Shown here: one piece after another, positions 7,371 to 16,535 of the stretch
Layout of the letters: every line of letters begins with the position of its first letter
Position numbering within the stretch: position 1 is the stretch's first letter
DNA from: Gemmatimonadota bacterium
GTDB taxonomy: Bacteria > Gemmatimonadota > Gemmatimonadetes > Gemmatimonadales > Gemmatimonadaceae
Length of the DNA stretch: 48,229 bases
Assembly (NCBI GenBank): GCA_021298835.1
Contig: JAJTHG010000021.1
Location: 1-48,229, forward strand
Direction: 5' to 3'
Notes under the pieces: generated by a model
The model's database searches: none
What the model was told of the DNA's origin: nothing
What the model saw: the letters and a program-made list of their open reading frames with translations, nothing else
Position numbers and translations under genes: made by a program

Positions 7371-10300
7371 TCAGGGTCCACCACCCGTGTCGGCCGCCAC
7401 CGCCATCCATACAACCAGCTGAACGTCAGTGCCTTCCGCTTCCGGCAGTGGCTCCGGGGCTCGGAAGGGCTGATACCCCCGTTCGGCGACCAGAGCGGCG
7501 ATGGCGGCCGTCGTTCGCTCGCCATCCACCCCCTCCGGCGTGAAGACGCTCCGGAGTGCACGTTCGTCCCGGAAATCACGAGGAGCCTCCAGACACTCAA
7601 TCAGGCGGACGTGCTCCTCCCGAGTCATTCCCGGTACCGGAAAGTCACGCACGTGACTCGCAGCGATGCGAAAGAGGGGCCTGACTGACGGAGAGAGGTT
7701 CGCCGGATCGGCTGCGCGGTTCCATTCGGCCACGATGTCGGCTCGGGCCTTCTCCCACGCCGTGTATGCTGCCGCCCGCATATCGTCGGATAGAACACGC
7801 CGCGTGTCCAGTTCGCAGGTGATCATTCGCAGGCACGTGAGCGCATCGCGCTCGATCGGCAGCTCGGGATTCGCCGGGACGAAGCGCAGCACAACGTGAT
7901 CGCCCAGTCGCGCACAGAAGAAGTGCCCGGGCCGATCCCCGCGCGCCAGCCCGGAACCGGCCCCCCACGGAAGCGCGTCGAGCTCCGCCTGACGCTCCTG
8001 AAGCGCTTTGCGCAGTTCCTGTCGATACTCCTCGCCGGAATGCCCGTACGCGGCCTCGCCTGCGTTCTCGAAGATCCCCGCGTCACCGGCCCGCAGGCGA
8101 CGGATCTCCTCCACGTCGTCCGCGAAGTTCCGATCCACAGCATCGACGCCCGGGAGGATCTCCGAGTCCAGACCGACGGTCGCAACCGCCTGAGCAAGCT
8201 TGCGCCGAATCCGATTCTCGAGCGCCAGCATGCCGTCGAGCTGCGCATCGGGGAACACGCACACGATGTGCACGTCCCGATGCGGACTGCCGATCCGATC
8301 AATGCGGCCATGCCGCTGCACCAGCCTCATGGGGTTCCACGGAAGGTCGTAGTTGAGGATGTTCGCGGCCTGCTGCAGATTGACCCCTTCGGACAGTACG
8401 TCCGTGGTTACGAGGATATCGTACTTGTCCGCCTCGTACCCGGCCGGCGCTTCTGATGACTGCGGCGCGAATCCGTACACCGCCGTCTTGCGGCCATCCT
8501 CGTCGCCGCTGACCAGTACGACGCGCCCTCGGTACGCCGCCAATCGCCGGTCCGTCGCCGTCCGGTCAACAAGCCATTCGAAGATCCACCGCGCCGTGTC
8601 CGCGAAGTAGGAGAAGACGATCACCTTCCGACGATTGCGCTCGTCGGTCTCGTTCGTCGCCCCCTCGCGCGCTCGGCCCAGAATAGCTGATAGATCGTCC
8701 GCAAGCAGTTGAAGCTTGGGATCGCGCGCCGGTGTCACGGTTCGTGCGCGGTCCCGAAGTTCCTCCAGAATGGCCCGATCCTTTCGCACGGCGGCCTTGA
8801 GCATCGTGATGTCGAACTGCCGCGCGTCGAGCTCGTCGGCCTCCGCGAGCACGTCATCCCACACGTCGTCCGCATCGTCTTCGGCCAGCGTGGCCAAGGC
8901 CCCGGTGGACAGCAGCCGGCCTCGGTCGAGCCCTTGGAGGAATCGGACGTGCGCCTGCACCATCTTGTCGAGGGTCTGCGCGAACGCGTATGCCGACGAC
9001 TCGAAGCGCTTGAGGAGCCCGGACCGCAGGAGCCCGACGAGCGCCAGCTCACGCTCTTCAATAGCACCGTCGCGGCGATACTTGGATGGAAAGTACCGCG
9101 CCAGCGACAGCTCGGGGTCCGCATCATCGGCGGGGGCGAGAACCTGTTCGACCCGCGCGAAGAAGCCGGGGAGCACTGCCTCGAGGTCGTATGCGGACTG
9201 CGCGAGGAGCGGCTTGGGAAAGCGAATCGTGACCTCGACCCCGTCAGGCCCTTTCACCGTATCGTTGGGATACCACTTCTTCACGAAGTGCCGCGTGCGC
9301 CGCACGGTCGTGGCGTCGAGGATATCCCAAAGCACGTCGGGCTTGAGCGAGAACGGATCCGTCTTCGCCGCTAGGGCGAAGCGTTCCTTAAGGCTCCGAA
9401 TCCCCGCCTCGGCGAACACCGCATCGTGCCGCACGAAGTATTGCAGCAGCGCGTAAAGATCCCAGAGCGAGTTGTTCACCGGCGTTGCCGTCATCAGCAC
9501 CAGCTGCTTCGGCACTTTCCCCTGCAGGAGGCGGCGCATTGCAACTGCGTACGTGGTGTCGGGATTCCGCAGCGTGTGCGCCTCGTCCACTACGATCAGC
9601 GAGTACTCCGCCAGCTTCGACTGCAGGACCGCGTGGTTGCCGCCAAGCTGCACGTCCTGCACAAGCTGCTGATACGATACCACCTCAATCGGGAGCATGA
9701 AACGGTGGGTGAACCGCGCCCACGTTCCGTCGCGCAACGTCGCCGGGGCGACGAGCAGAGCCCGCTGGCGCCGCTCTTCGACCACCCGACGAATGATCTC
9801 GCCGCCCAGAAAGCTCTTGCCGAGCCCCACGCTGTCGGCGATGATGACCCCGTTGTAGCGTTCCAAGATACGCCCGGCGCGGTCGATCCCATCGCTTTGG
9901 AAGCGCGTCAGCGGAATCGTGCCCCCGGCAGGACGCTCCTCCTCGAGCTCGGGCCCGTACCGTTCGAGCAGCACGCGCAGATAGATCAGGTACGGCGGAT
10001 ACTCCCGGAACCGTGCCGCGTAGATCGACGCAAGGTCATACGGCTCGGCATCGGCCCACAGCTCGTCGAACCATTGTTCAACCCGCGACGCGACACTCGG
10101 CTGGTACTGGCCGAGGTTGAGCTCGTAGTTGTGGGCAAGCCCGGCGGCCGTGAAGTTTGATGAGCCGGCGAGCACGCCCTGGCTGCGGAAGATGTAGGCC
10201 TTCCCGTGCAGGAAACGGCGGGTGTAGCGGCGGACCTCGATGCGCCCGGAACGCAGGAAGTCGAGCAGCTGCTCGATCGCGGCGTCTGTCGTGGGCGCGA

Positions 10301-10664
10301 ACAGCAGGCGGTCGCGGTCGTGGAGAAGGCCGCGTTCGGTACGGGCGAGCGCCTCCTTGAGCAGCTTGATCTGAAAGCGTTCTCCGCGCGGGTCGCCGAG
10401 CCGTCGGTCGGGCTGCGCCGGCGGCGGCACGGGCTCCGCGCCGAGCAGCAGTCGCACGCGACCGGCGCGTGATAGCGAGGCGGCGATCCGACCAAATCCT
10501 TCCGCGTTGAAGTAGCCGGTGACGATGTCCACGTCCACCGGCTGGACCAGGGTGGCCGCGAGGTGCTCGAGACGGGCTCGCAGTGCGGACTCCAGCGTAT
10601 TGCCCTGCCGGTTGTCGATGAACTCCGGCGTCGGCGAATTGAGTCCGGGAAGCGGAGCCGTCAC
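7371..10664 (-). CDS. PLD nuclease-SNF2 helicase fusion (defence helicase)
   Basis: This is a 1097-residue protein with a GTG start preceded by AAGG. Residues ~40-200 form a phospholipase-D-type domain with one HKD-like half site, 'HGKAYIFR' (~153) and 'GSSNFTAAG' (~167), as in PLD nucleases. Residues ~250-450 hold SNF2/superfamily-2 motifs: Walker A 'DSVGLGKS' (~277), 'VVDEAH' (~360) and 'LMTATPVNNS' (~390). The second RecA lobe follows at ~680-800 with 'KVIVFSYFADTARW', 'ILVTTDVLSEGVNLQ' and arginine-finger motif 'QRHGRIDRIG' (~783). All motifs are intact. It lies 129 bases downstream of the methylase gene on the same strand. The pairing resembles the DrmD/DrmMI half of class 1 DISARM, or a split Type ISP-like enzyme. 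Assignment to a named system is an inference. Confidence 0.9.
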   Translation of the reverse strand: MTAPLPGLNSPTPEFIDNRQGNTLESALRARLEHLAATLVQPVDVDIVTGYFNAEGFGRIAASLSRAGRVRLLLGAEPVPPPAQPDRRLGDPRGERFQIKLLKEALARTERGLLHDRDRLLFAPTTDAAIEQLLDFLRSGRIEVRRYTRRFLHGKAYIFRSQGVLAGSSNFTAAGLAHNYELNLGQYQPSVASRVEQWFDELWADAEPYDLASIYAARFREYPPYLIYLRVLLERYGPELEEERPAGGTIPLTRFQSDGIDRAGRILERYNGVIIADSVGLGKSFLGGEIIRRVVEERRQRALLVAPATLRDGTWARFTHRFMLPIEVVSYQQLVQDVQLGGNHAVLQSKLAEYSLIVVDEAHTLRNPDTTYAVAMRRLLQGKVPKQLVLMTATPVNNSLWDLYALLQYFVRHDAVFAEAGIRSLKERFALAAKTDPFSLKPDVLWDILDATTVRRTRHFVKKWYPNDTVKGPDGVEVTIRFPKPLLAQSAYDLEAVLPGFFARVEQVLAPADDADPELSLARYFPSKYRRDGAIEERELALVGLLRSGLLKRFESSAYAFAQTLDKMVQAHVRFLQGLDRGRLLSTGALATLAEDDADDVWDDVLAEADELDARQFDITMLKAAVRKDRAILEELRDRARTVTPARDPKLQLLADDLSAILGRAREGATNETDERNRRKVIVFSYFADTARWIFEWLVDRTATDRRLAAYRGRVVLVSGDEDGRKTAVYGFAPQSSEAPAGYEADKYDILVTTDVLSEGVNLQQAANILNYDLPWNPMRLVQRHGRIDRIGSPHRDVHIVCVFPDAQLDGMLALENRIRRKLAQAVATVGLDSEILPGVDAVDRNFADDVEEIRRLRAGDAGIFENAGEAAYGHSGEEYRQELRKALQERQAELDALPWGAGSGLARGDRPGHFFCARLGDHVVLRFVPANPELPIERDALTCLRMITCELDTRRVLSDDMRAAAYTAWEKARADIVAEWNRAADPANLSPSVRPLFRIAASHVRDFPVPGMTREEHVRLIECLEAPRDFRDERALRSVFTPEGVDGERTTAAIAALVAERGYQPFRAPEPLPEAEGTDVQLVVWMAVAADTGGGP

Positions 10665-10793
10665 AGGACCTTCCGCCGCACTCGTGCGGAGACTCCGAAG
10701 TGCACTGCTCGCACGGCAGCCGAGTTTTGCGGCTTGCCGCGAGCAGGGGAAGTCATCAACACTGGCATCGGTGCGTAGGGCATGGCACCACTT

Positions 10794-13700
10794 CTATGCC
10801 GAGGGCAGTCGCCGGAAGTGCGAGAGCACCAAGTCGAGGCGCGCCGCGTAGTCCCATCCCTCGTGGAACGTCTCGAATACGTGGCAGAGCCCCCGCTCGC
10901 TCAGCCCGTACAGGCGGCCGACGACAGCGTCGAGCTCGGCGATCAAGGCGTCGCGCTCGTCGGCTTCCAGCGGGGCTGGTGCCACCCCGATGGCGGCGCC
11001 CCACTCCGCGAAGCGGTCGTCTTCCTGAACCCCAAGACGGCCCGAGAGGGCTACGGCGCGCTGCCAGAGGACGTTATCGCGGGTGGGTCGAGGAATCGGG
11101 AACGGGTTGAAGATGAAGTAGTTGAGACTGACCTCGACGAAACGCCTGGCATACCAATCGAGCGCGATGGACGACAGGACACCCAAGAGAAACGCCTGGT
11201 CCGCGATGTCACCGCGCGGCCAAAGCAGAAATGGGGCCTTGTTCGTAAGGACCACCTTCGGCGGGACAAGGGCCGCAATCACCGTTCTCTGGTTGGTGCG
11301 ATTGGTGATGTCTCGAAACGCGATCCTCGGCTGCAGACACGGCAGCGTCCGATTCGCTTCACGCCACCGCGCCTCGAACTCCCCGAACGGGGAGTCCGGC
11401 CGATTTCCCGCCCGCAGTCGCCGCTCGTACAGCGCCTCCTGCACGACCGCCGGATCCGCCCACCCGTAGTAGGACTCGGGCCCGCGATCCGGTGTCCACA
11501 AGTCGAACGACTCCCCCTTGAACACCGGCCAGTGCCCGCGCGGGCGACGATCGGCATCTAGCACCATCAGGTCCGCATCGTTCGTCGCGTGCAGCTCAGC
11601 GAACGGCCGCGCCCGCCAGCTCTGGATCGAGTTGTAATCCAGTCGCGGCGCCTTGCGCAGCTGGAGGAACACCTCGGCATCGCCCGGAGTCGGCAGCAAC
11701 GGTAGCGAGGACGCATCGTTCCACTTTGCGATGTCACGCCCGTGAAAGATGGGGCGCTCTGCAACGCGCTGCAGGCCCTGCTCGTAGCGACTGCGACTGG
11801 GATATGGTCCGTCGAGCAGGATGACGGCGCCAGCATCGGGCAACGTGACCCCACGCGCGATGCAAGCCAAGGCGATCGTGTAGCGGTACTCCGCCTCATC
11901 GAAAACCCATCCGCCGGAGTTGAGCAGCATCGTGAGATCCAGTAACTGCGCCTTCTCAAACAGTGCTTGCCGGAACTCCGTACTTCCCTTGGCCGCAAAC
12001 GCCGAACGCGGCAGGACCACGCCGATGCGCCCGCCGTCCGCCGCCACCAGCGACCAGAACCGCCAGCAGAAGGCCTTGTAGAGATCGGGATCCCCCGTCC
12101 CCATCCCCGGATACTGTCCCGACGTCAGGACGCTCCGGAGCCGCTCCGCTTCCTCGCGCTCGGCCTCGAGAACGGGGATCAGGTCGGCGCGGGTCCGGCG
12201 CAGGGTGGCCACGCGCCGCCCCTGCTCATTTCGCGCGAGGCCGCGCAGCCCGGGGTCGTGGCGAGCCCAGAAGGCGAGCTCTTCCACCGTTGCTTCCTGC
12301 CACGGCGGGTTGCCGAGGATCACGTCGAACCCGGCACGCGGTCGGTCGAACACCTGCGGGAACGCCGTCGGGAAATGCAGTGGGCCCAGCCCCTTCAGCA
12401 CCCGCTCTGCCTTCCGGAGCAGCGCATCGGTGAACAGATCCTCAGCCGCGACGCGCCCCGAAAGCTGGTGTGTGTCGAGCGCCGCCTGGATCTGCGGATC
12501 GAGCCGCGACGCGGCGAGGACCGTGAACAGCTGCTCCGTGGGGGCGATCGCAGCCCTAGCCTTTGCGTAGTACTGCCGGGCGTTCTTGACCTCTGCCGCC
12601 GTTGCCTCGGCCAATAGCGACAGTCGCTTGAGCGGCTCGCGCGCGGAAGCAATCAAGCTGTCTGCCGTGAAGGCGAATAGGTCGTCATACTCGCCTGCGA
12701 GCAGCTCGCGCGCCTCCTCGAACGTTGCGATCCCCACGAGCGAGTTGCCGCACCGGAGGGACCCGTCGAGGAAGCTCAACGGCAACCCCGGCACGAAGGT
12801 GTGGATCCACAGCGAGAGCCGCGCGAGTTCAACCGAAAGAGGATTCAGGTCCACGCCGTGGATGCAGCGCCGGGCGATCTGCCGCCGGAGCAACTGGGTG
12901 TCCTCGATCGGCTCGCCCCGCCAGTCGTCGCCCAGCGCCTTCAGTGCGCTCGCCCGAAGCCGCGCAAGCTCGTCCCGTACGCCGGGCAACGAACGGCGGG
13001 CGAGATACCCTGACAGGCCACGCTCGAGCCAGTCCACGGCCGCCACCAGGAAGTGGCCAGAGCCCATCGCGATGTCGGCAACGTGGAAGTCGAAGAAAGC
13101 TCTGGCCGCGTCATCCACGTCGTACTGGGCATCGAGACGTCGCAGGTGCTCGTCCAGCGCCGGTCCGAGCGACCGCTCGAGCAGGTGTTCGACGGCGAAG
13201 TCCTTCGTGTAGTACGCGCCAGTCGCCTTCCGCGCCCCGGACTTATCGTGCAGGTAAACCTCGCCGGCGGCAACCATGACCGAGTCGACTGCGCCGGCTC
13301 GACGCCGCCCGCGGCCGCGCATCGCCGAGGCCGGTACGTATGCCCCGTTGTTGTCGAGGGTGAGATCGTGCTCGGCGATGCTCAGCTCCTGCTCGAGCAG
13401 CCCTTCATAGATGGTCCCGAACTCCCGGACGCCGAGTGCTCGGAAGTCCACTGGCCCCGCGATGCCGTCTGCGGAATCATCTACCAGCAACGCACGCAGA
13501 GCCGGAGCGAACGCGTCATCGGGCAAATGCAGCGCGGAGAGCCGCTGCGCCGACGGCGCAGCGTCAGCTCCCTCTGCGAACAGCCCCCCGTTGTAGGCCG
13601 GGACGCGCCAGGAGGGATTGCCCTTATCCACCGCCTCCCAGAGAATGCGGACGGAGTCCCAGTAGGCGTGGGTACCACCGTAGGCGGTATCGTCTTCGTG

Positions 13701-14918
13701 CTCCGCAGCGAGTCGCTGCGCCAGCGTCTTGAGAGAGTGCTCCCTGTAGCGCGGACTGGTATGCCACGGCAGCAATTCCTTGTCCTCGGCATAGGCTACG
13801 AACAGAAGCCTGAAGAGCACGAGGAGCGACATTTCGAACGTGTCGGCCAGCCGCTCGCGAGACGGGTTGCGGAGCCGCTGCGCCTTCACGAGGGCGGCGC
13901 AAAGCTGCGGCATAACGTCTTCGTAAATCCGGTCCCGGAGCCGCGCGCCAAGATCGGCCGCGAAGCGCTTCGACGCCTCGAGAATCGCGCTGAAGGTTCC
14001 GCCCGCCGCCAGCGCGTCCGCCGAGGCAATCAGGGGGAGATAGCCGGCCGATTCCTGCGGGAGGAGCGCGAGATCGAGCTCGATAAACGTTTCGGTGCGG
14101 CCCCGCCGAGCGGTCCCCACGCCAGGCTGCACCGGGTAGACCCGTAGGACAGAGGCTGCCAGCACGACCACGTAGTCCAGACGCTCGCTGTCCGCCTTGG
14201 CCAGCGCGTAGCTCACCGGGGAGAGCAGGTCGTACTGCTCGCTGGCCCGCTCGATCTCGTCCGCCCGCTGGAGGAAGACGGCGACGGCGATTCGGGTGCC
14301 TTGGGCCCTCAGGACACTCGCTGGTCCTGGCAACGCTTCGATCGTGAAACCGAGGCGCTCGACGAGTTCTCGGCCACGCAGGTGCAGCAACGGAGAGCCT
14401 CGCTGACGCTGCCCCGGCCAATCCGGCCGATGGGGAATCCCGTGCTCGAGCTCGTGCAGGGCGAAGAGGCCGGCATTGCGGAGTCCTGCGATCGGCTGCT
14501 CCGCGAGGGAGCGAAGCTTCTGGCGAAGAAGCTCGTCGCCCGCGTGACGATCCGGCGCGTCGAGCACAGACCGGCAGAGCCGCTCGACCTGCGCCCGCTC
14601 GAGATCGGCGTGTTCAACGGGCTGGGTGCCGAATCTTGTCGCGATCGCCGCGCGATCCCCACCCCAGAGGACCACGACGACGACCGGCGTCGCCCGCCCA
14701 CCCTGGCGAATGCGGTGCAGATCGCGGAGCAAGCCGGCCGTCGGCAGACCGGATGCGGAGAAGGTGACGACCTCAAGCGGTCCCGCCCCGTGGCCGAGGA
14801 ACAAGTCGCCGGCGCGAACGTCAGCGGGGTACGCCCCCGAGAGGGTTCGGGGGTCTCGGTCTACCAGAAACATTGAAAGGACACTGGGCTCATTCTCGTC
14901 GACCGACTCAAGAACCAC
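10794..14918 (-). CDS. Large Eco57I-like N6-adenine DNA methylase
   Basis: This is a 1374-residue protein with a GTG start at 14918; an ATG at 14873 is an alternative. The methyltransferase core is in the middle: 'TGAYYTKDFAVEHLLER' (~567), SAM-binding motif I 'DIAMGSGHFL' (~615), 'GVDLNPLSVELARLSLW' (~688) and catalytic motif IV 'ILGNPPW' (~867), the NPP[Y/F/W] of N6-adenine enzymes. The C-terminal 300 residues ('KVVLTNKAPFLLWP', 'LNYFIFNPFPIPRP') resemble an Eco57I/TaqI-type target-recognition domain. The N-terminal 500 residues are large and helical and show no PD-ExK motif that I can spot. Cleavage would therefore have to come from the partner PLD-helicase. Methylation of self DNA and attack on unmodified DNA is the likely joint role. 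Confidence 0.9.
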   Translation of the reverse strand: MVLESVDENEPSVLSMFLVDRDPRTLSGAYPADVRAGDLFLGHGAGPLEVVTFSASGLPTAGLLRDLHRIRQGGRATPVVVVVLWGGDRAAIATRFGTQPVEHADLERAQVERLCRSVLDAPDRHAGDELLRQKLRSLAEQPIAGLRNAGLFALHELEHGIPHRPDWPGQRQRGSPLLHLRGRELVERLGFTIEALPGPASVLRAQGTRIAVAVFLQRADEIERASEQYDLLSPVSYALAKADSERLDYVVVLAASVLRVYPVQPGVGTARRGRTETFIELDLALLPQESAGYLPLIASADALAAGGTFSAILEASKRFAADLGARLRDRIYEDVMPQLCAALVKAQRLRNPSRERLADTFEMSLLVLFRLLFVAYAEDKELLPWHTSPRYREHSLKTLAQRLAAEHEDDTAYGGTHAYWDSVRILWEAVDKGNPSWRVPAYNGGLFAEGADAAPSAQRLSALHLPDDAFAPALRALLVDDSADGIAGPVDFRALGVREFGTIYEGLLEQELSIAEHDLTLDNNGAYVPASAMRGRGRRRAGAVDSVMVAAGEVYLHDKSGARKATGAYYTKDFAVEHLLERSLGPALDEHLRRLDAQYDVDDAARAFFDFHVADIAMGSGHFLVAAVDWLERGLSGYLARRSLPGVRDELARLRASALKALGDDWRGEPIEDTQLLRRQIARRCIHGVDLNPLSVELARLSLWIHTFVPGLPLSFLDGSLRCGNSLVGIATFEEARELLAGEYDDLFAFTADSLIASAREPLKRLSLLAEATAAEVKNARQYYAKARAAIAPTEQLFTVLAASRLDPQIQAALDTHQLSGRVAAEDLFTDALLRKAERVLKGLGPLHFPTAFPQVFDRPRAGFDVILGNPPWQEATVEELAFWARHDPGLRGLARNEQGRRVATLRRTRADLIPVLEAEREEAERLRSVLTSGQYPGMGTGDPDLYKAFCWRFWSLVAADGGRIGVVLPRSAFAAKGSTEFRQALFEKAQLLDLTMLLNSGGWVFDEAEYRYTIALACIARGVTLPDAGAVILLDGPYPSRSRYEQGLQRVAERPIFHGRDIAKWNDASSLPLLPTPGDAEVFLQLRKAPRLDYNSIQSWRARPFAELHATNDADLMVLDADRRPRGHWPVFKGESFDLWTPDRGPESYYGWADPAVVQEALYERRLRAGNRPDSPFGEFEARWREANRTLPCLQPRIAFRDITNRTNQRTVIAALVPPKVVLTNKAPFLLWPRGDIADQAFLLGVLSSIALDWYARRFVEVSLNYFIFNPFPIPRPTRDNVLWQRAVALSGRLGVQEDDRFAEWGAAIGVAPAPLEADERDALIAELDAVVGRLYGLSERGLCHVFETFHEGWDYAARLDLVLSHFRRLPSA

Positions 14919-15638
14919 GTGAAATCACGGCCGCGCCAGCGTCGGCGTTGCGATAGTGTGGCAGTGAGCACCGATCTTGGCAAGCCGCGACAGTACCTAC
15001 AGCCTATTCGGGATCTCGACCTACCTATCGGAGAGTTCGCCCAGCGTGTCGGTGGCAACGGCCTTCCGAAGCCCGCGCTCGTCGAAGCTGGGGTTGGGTG
15101 CATCGACAACGGCCCGATCTATACGACGCGGTACGATATCTGGACGGACCGGAGCTCTCGGTTGCCGCGCTTGCGAAGGGGGCTAAGCTCGCAAACGGCA
15201 TGAAGGGCATCGCCCTCTCTGCCAGGCAGCTCGCTACGATTCGCGGGCTTGGGGCCCCGAAAGCACGTCCAACGTGGCTCTCGAGTTTCCAGCGGTACGG
15301 TTCGGAGCGATGCTCCCCTAATGAAAGAGCGCTGGTCCGTAAGGGCCATTTCACCCCCCGAGCTGACCTCCGCAGCCCTGCGGCTGGCAGAGGCGCCTGC
15401 GAAGAAGTCGCCTACATGCGCAATGATGTCCGGCGAGAATCGACACCATTCTCCGTCGTGCGCGTGTAGCAGAATGCACAGTCTCACTCGCCGAGTGACT
15501 CGCTTGACTCCCACGGAAGCGTGACTCGATTCTTGGCCAATTACAGGTAGCCAAACAGGTAGCCAACTCCACCGCACACCACGCAGATCTAATCGCTCTA
15601 CGCCCGTCGCTTCCCCCTGAAGCGCCTCGGAGGGCTCC
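14919..15638. other. Right-end island region, no confident gene
   Basis: About 720 bases without a convincing gene. Frames of 80-150 codons exist on both strands but are compositionally odd and match nothing I recognise. Near the att repeat are short direct repeats: ACAGGTAGCCAA twice in perfect tandem (15543-15566) and GTGACTCG at 15495-15502 and 15521-15528. The promoter of the methylase gene should be near 14919-15000. Confidence 0.5.
15543..15566 (+). repeat. Perfect tandem 12-bp repeat near the right att site
   Basis: ACAGGTAGCCAA occurs twice head to tail, 73 bases from the right att repeat. Short direct repeats beside an att core are typical of arm-type integrase or excisionase binding sites. 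It could also be a leftover of the C-terminal coding end of a lost integrase. Confidence 0.5.
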
Positions 15639-15699
15639 CTGTTAATGCGGTGGTTGGAGGTTCAATTCCTCCCGCCCCAGTGAGAGAGAACCTCCGATA
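15639..15699 (+). repeat. Right attachment-site repeat of the island (attR-like)
   Basis: Direct repeat of 1674-1734 with one mismatch (A15664 for G1699). It contains only the 3' part of tRNA-Asn from the anticodon loop on, so it is not a functional tRNA gene. The ancestral chromosome resumes to its right. Confidence 0.9.
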
Positions 15700-15721
15700 C
15701 GGCTGTCGCGTGTCGGAGGTT
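15689..15721 (+). terminator. Second copy of the tRNA-Asn terminator hairpin
   Basis: The stem AACCTCCGA / TCGGAGGTT with a 15-nt loop matches the stem at 1724-1756, but the loop differs and the trailing sequence is TCTTCG instead of a T-run. It is probably the original chromosomal terminator left behind the island. Confidence 0.65.
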
Positions 15722-15949
15722 CTTCGCTCTCCCCCCCCGCGCACCCGCACTCGCGCTCCACCGTGCTGGCCTTCACCATCCAGCCGCGAAGGCCTTCACA
15801 CACCCGCCTCAACGTGCCGGTATCCGGCATGGCGATCCAGCGGGCCATCGCTGCCGCACGCTTCCCGCACCTGAGCGCCGTGCGCTTGGCGTTCGCGGCA
15901 ACGGTCACCGACCTCGCGCACAGCACGCTGCGGGCGATTCGTCACATGA

Positions 15950-16535
15950 TCACCCACGAACGGCAGACGCAGCGCCGACGCGTGGGCCGAGGAGACGCGC
16001 AACCGGCGCGCTGCCTGCGGCGATCAGCAGCATCACCGCCAGCATCACCGGGTACACGCGATCCCGGACGCCGGCGCGGCGGTCGGTGATGACGAGGGCG
16101 AGGAGCAGCCCGGCGCCCACTGCGAGCCCCACGTACGATCCCCCCACGGGATCAAGGTGAAACAGGCGCATGGCCCACCGACCGAGCCCAGGGGGGAGGG
16201 CGACGAGGGCCGTGGCCGCCATGGCTCGGCTGTGAATGGCCGGGCGGCGAACATTGGCGACCGCGACTGCGAACGCAGCAGTGAAGACGAGCAACAGACC
16301 GGTGTCCATGACCACGCCGAATCAGCTCGGCCTGCACCATCAGCACCAGCAGCCAGCCAAGTGAGGCCACGCCGTGCGCCACGTGGGCAACGTCGAGCTG
16401 CGTCAGTCGGGTACCGAGGGTCGGCTGGAACCCCAACAGCGTGAGGAGCGTGATGCCGCCAATCCACCACATCGCCCGATCGTGCAGCGGGATCACGCCC
16501 GCGAACGAGGTCTCGGGGCGCGCCATCGTGCTCAC
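15950..16535 (-). pseudogene. Frameshifted small integral membrane protein
   Basis: Two overlapping frames together look like one membrane protein of about 190 residues. The first begins at GTG 16535 (or ATG 16526) and gives 'MWWIGGITLLTLLGF', 'LDVAHVAHGVASLGWLLVLM' and 'VQAELIRRG', then degenerates. From about 16316 the next frame supplies 'TGLLLVFTAAFAVAVA', 'AMAATALVALPPGLGRW', 'YVGLAVGAGLLLALVIT' and 'VMLAVMLLIAAG'. The break lies near 16310-16318 and probably reflects a small deletion. Alternatively it is a sequencing error, or two overlapping short proteins. It is the last gene of the tetR-cupin operon: its GTG overlaps the cupin stop (GTGA). No named family recognised; five to six membrane helices are expected if repaired. 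Confidence 0.6.

Larger units (their letters stand above)
1674..15699. mobile_element. tRNA-Asn-integrated genomic (defence) island, about 14 kb
   Basis: The block is delimited by two 61-bp direct repeats of the tRNA-Asn 3' region. Its middle has clearly lower GC and different codon use from the flanking chromosome. The cargo is defence-like: tcmP, a three-Cys DUF5131 protein, a HEPN-like zinc-ribbon protein, an Eco57I-type methylase and a PLD-SNF2 helicase. Small unknown genes lie at the left end. I find no intact integrase, excisionase, replication or transfer gene, so mobility would need a recombinase in trans, or the integrase has been lost. Boundaries are well supported; the functional label is an inference from the cargo. 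Confidence 0.85.

Noticed and set aside
15119..15577. Degraded integrase on the minus strand beside the right att repeat
   Set aside because: Only a Leu-Ala-Thr tail-like repeat was suggestive; no R-H-R-Y catalytic boxes could be found in any frame, so it is mentioned only as an alternative for the tandem repeat.
15763..16089. Plus-strand frame of about 108 codons just right of the island
   Set aside because: No recognisable protein features; it overlaps the end of the membrane-protein gene on the other strand.
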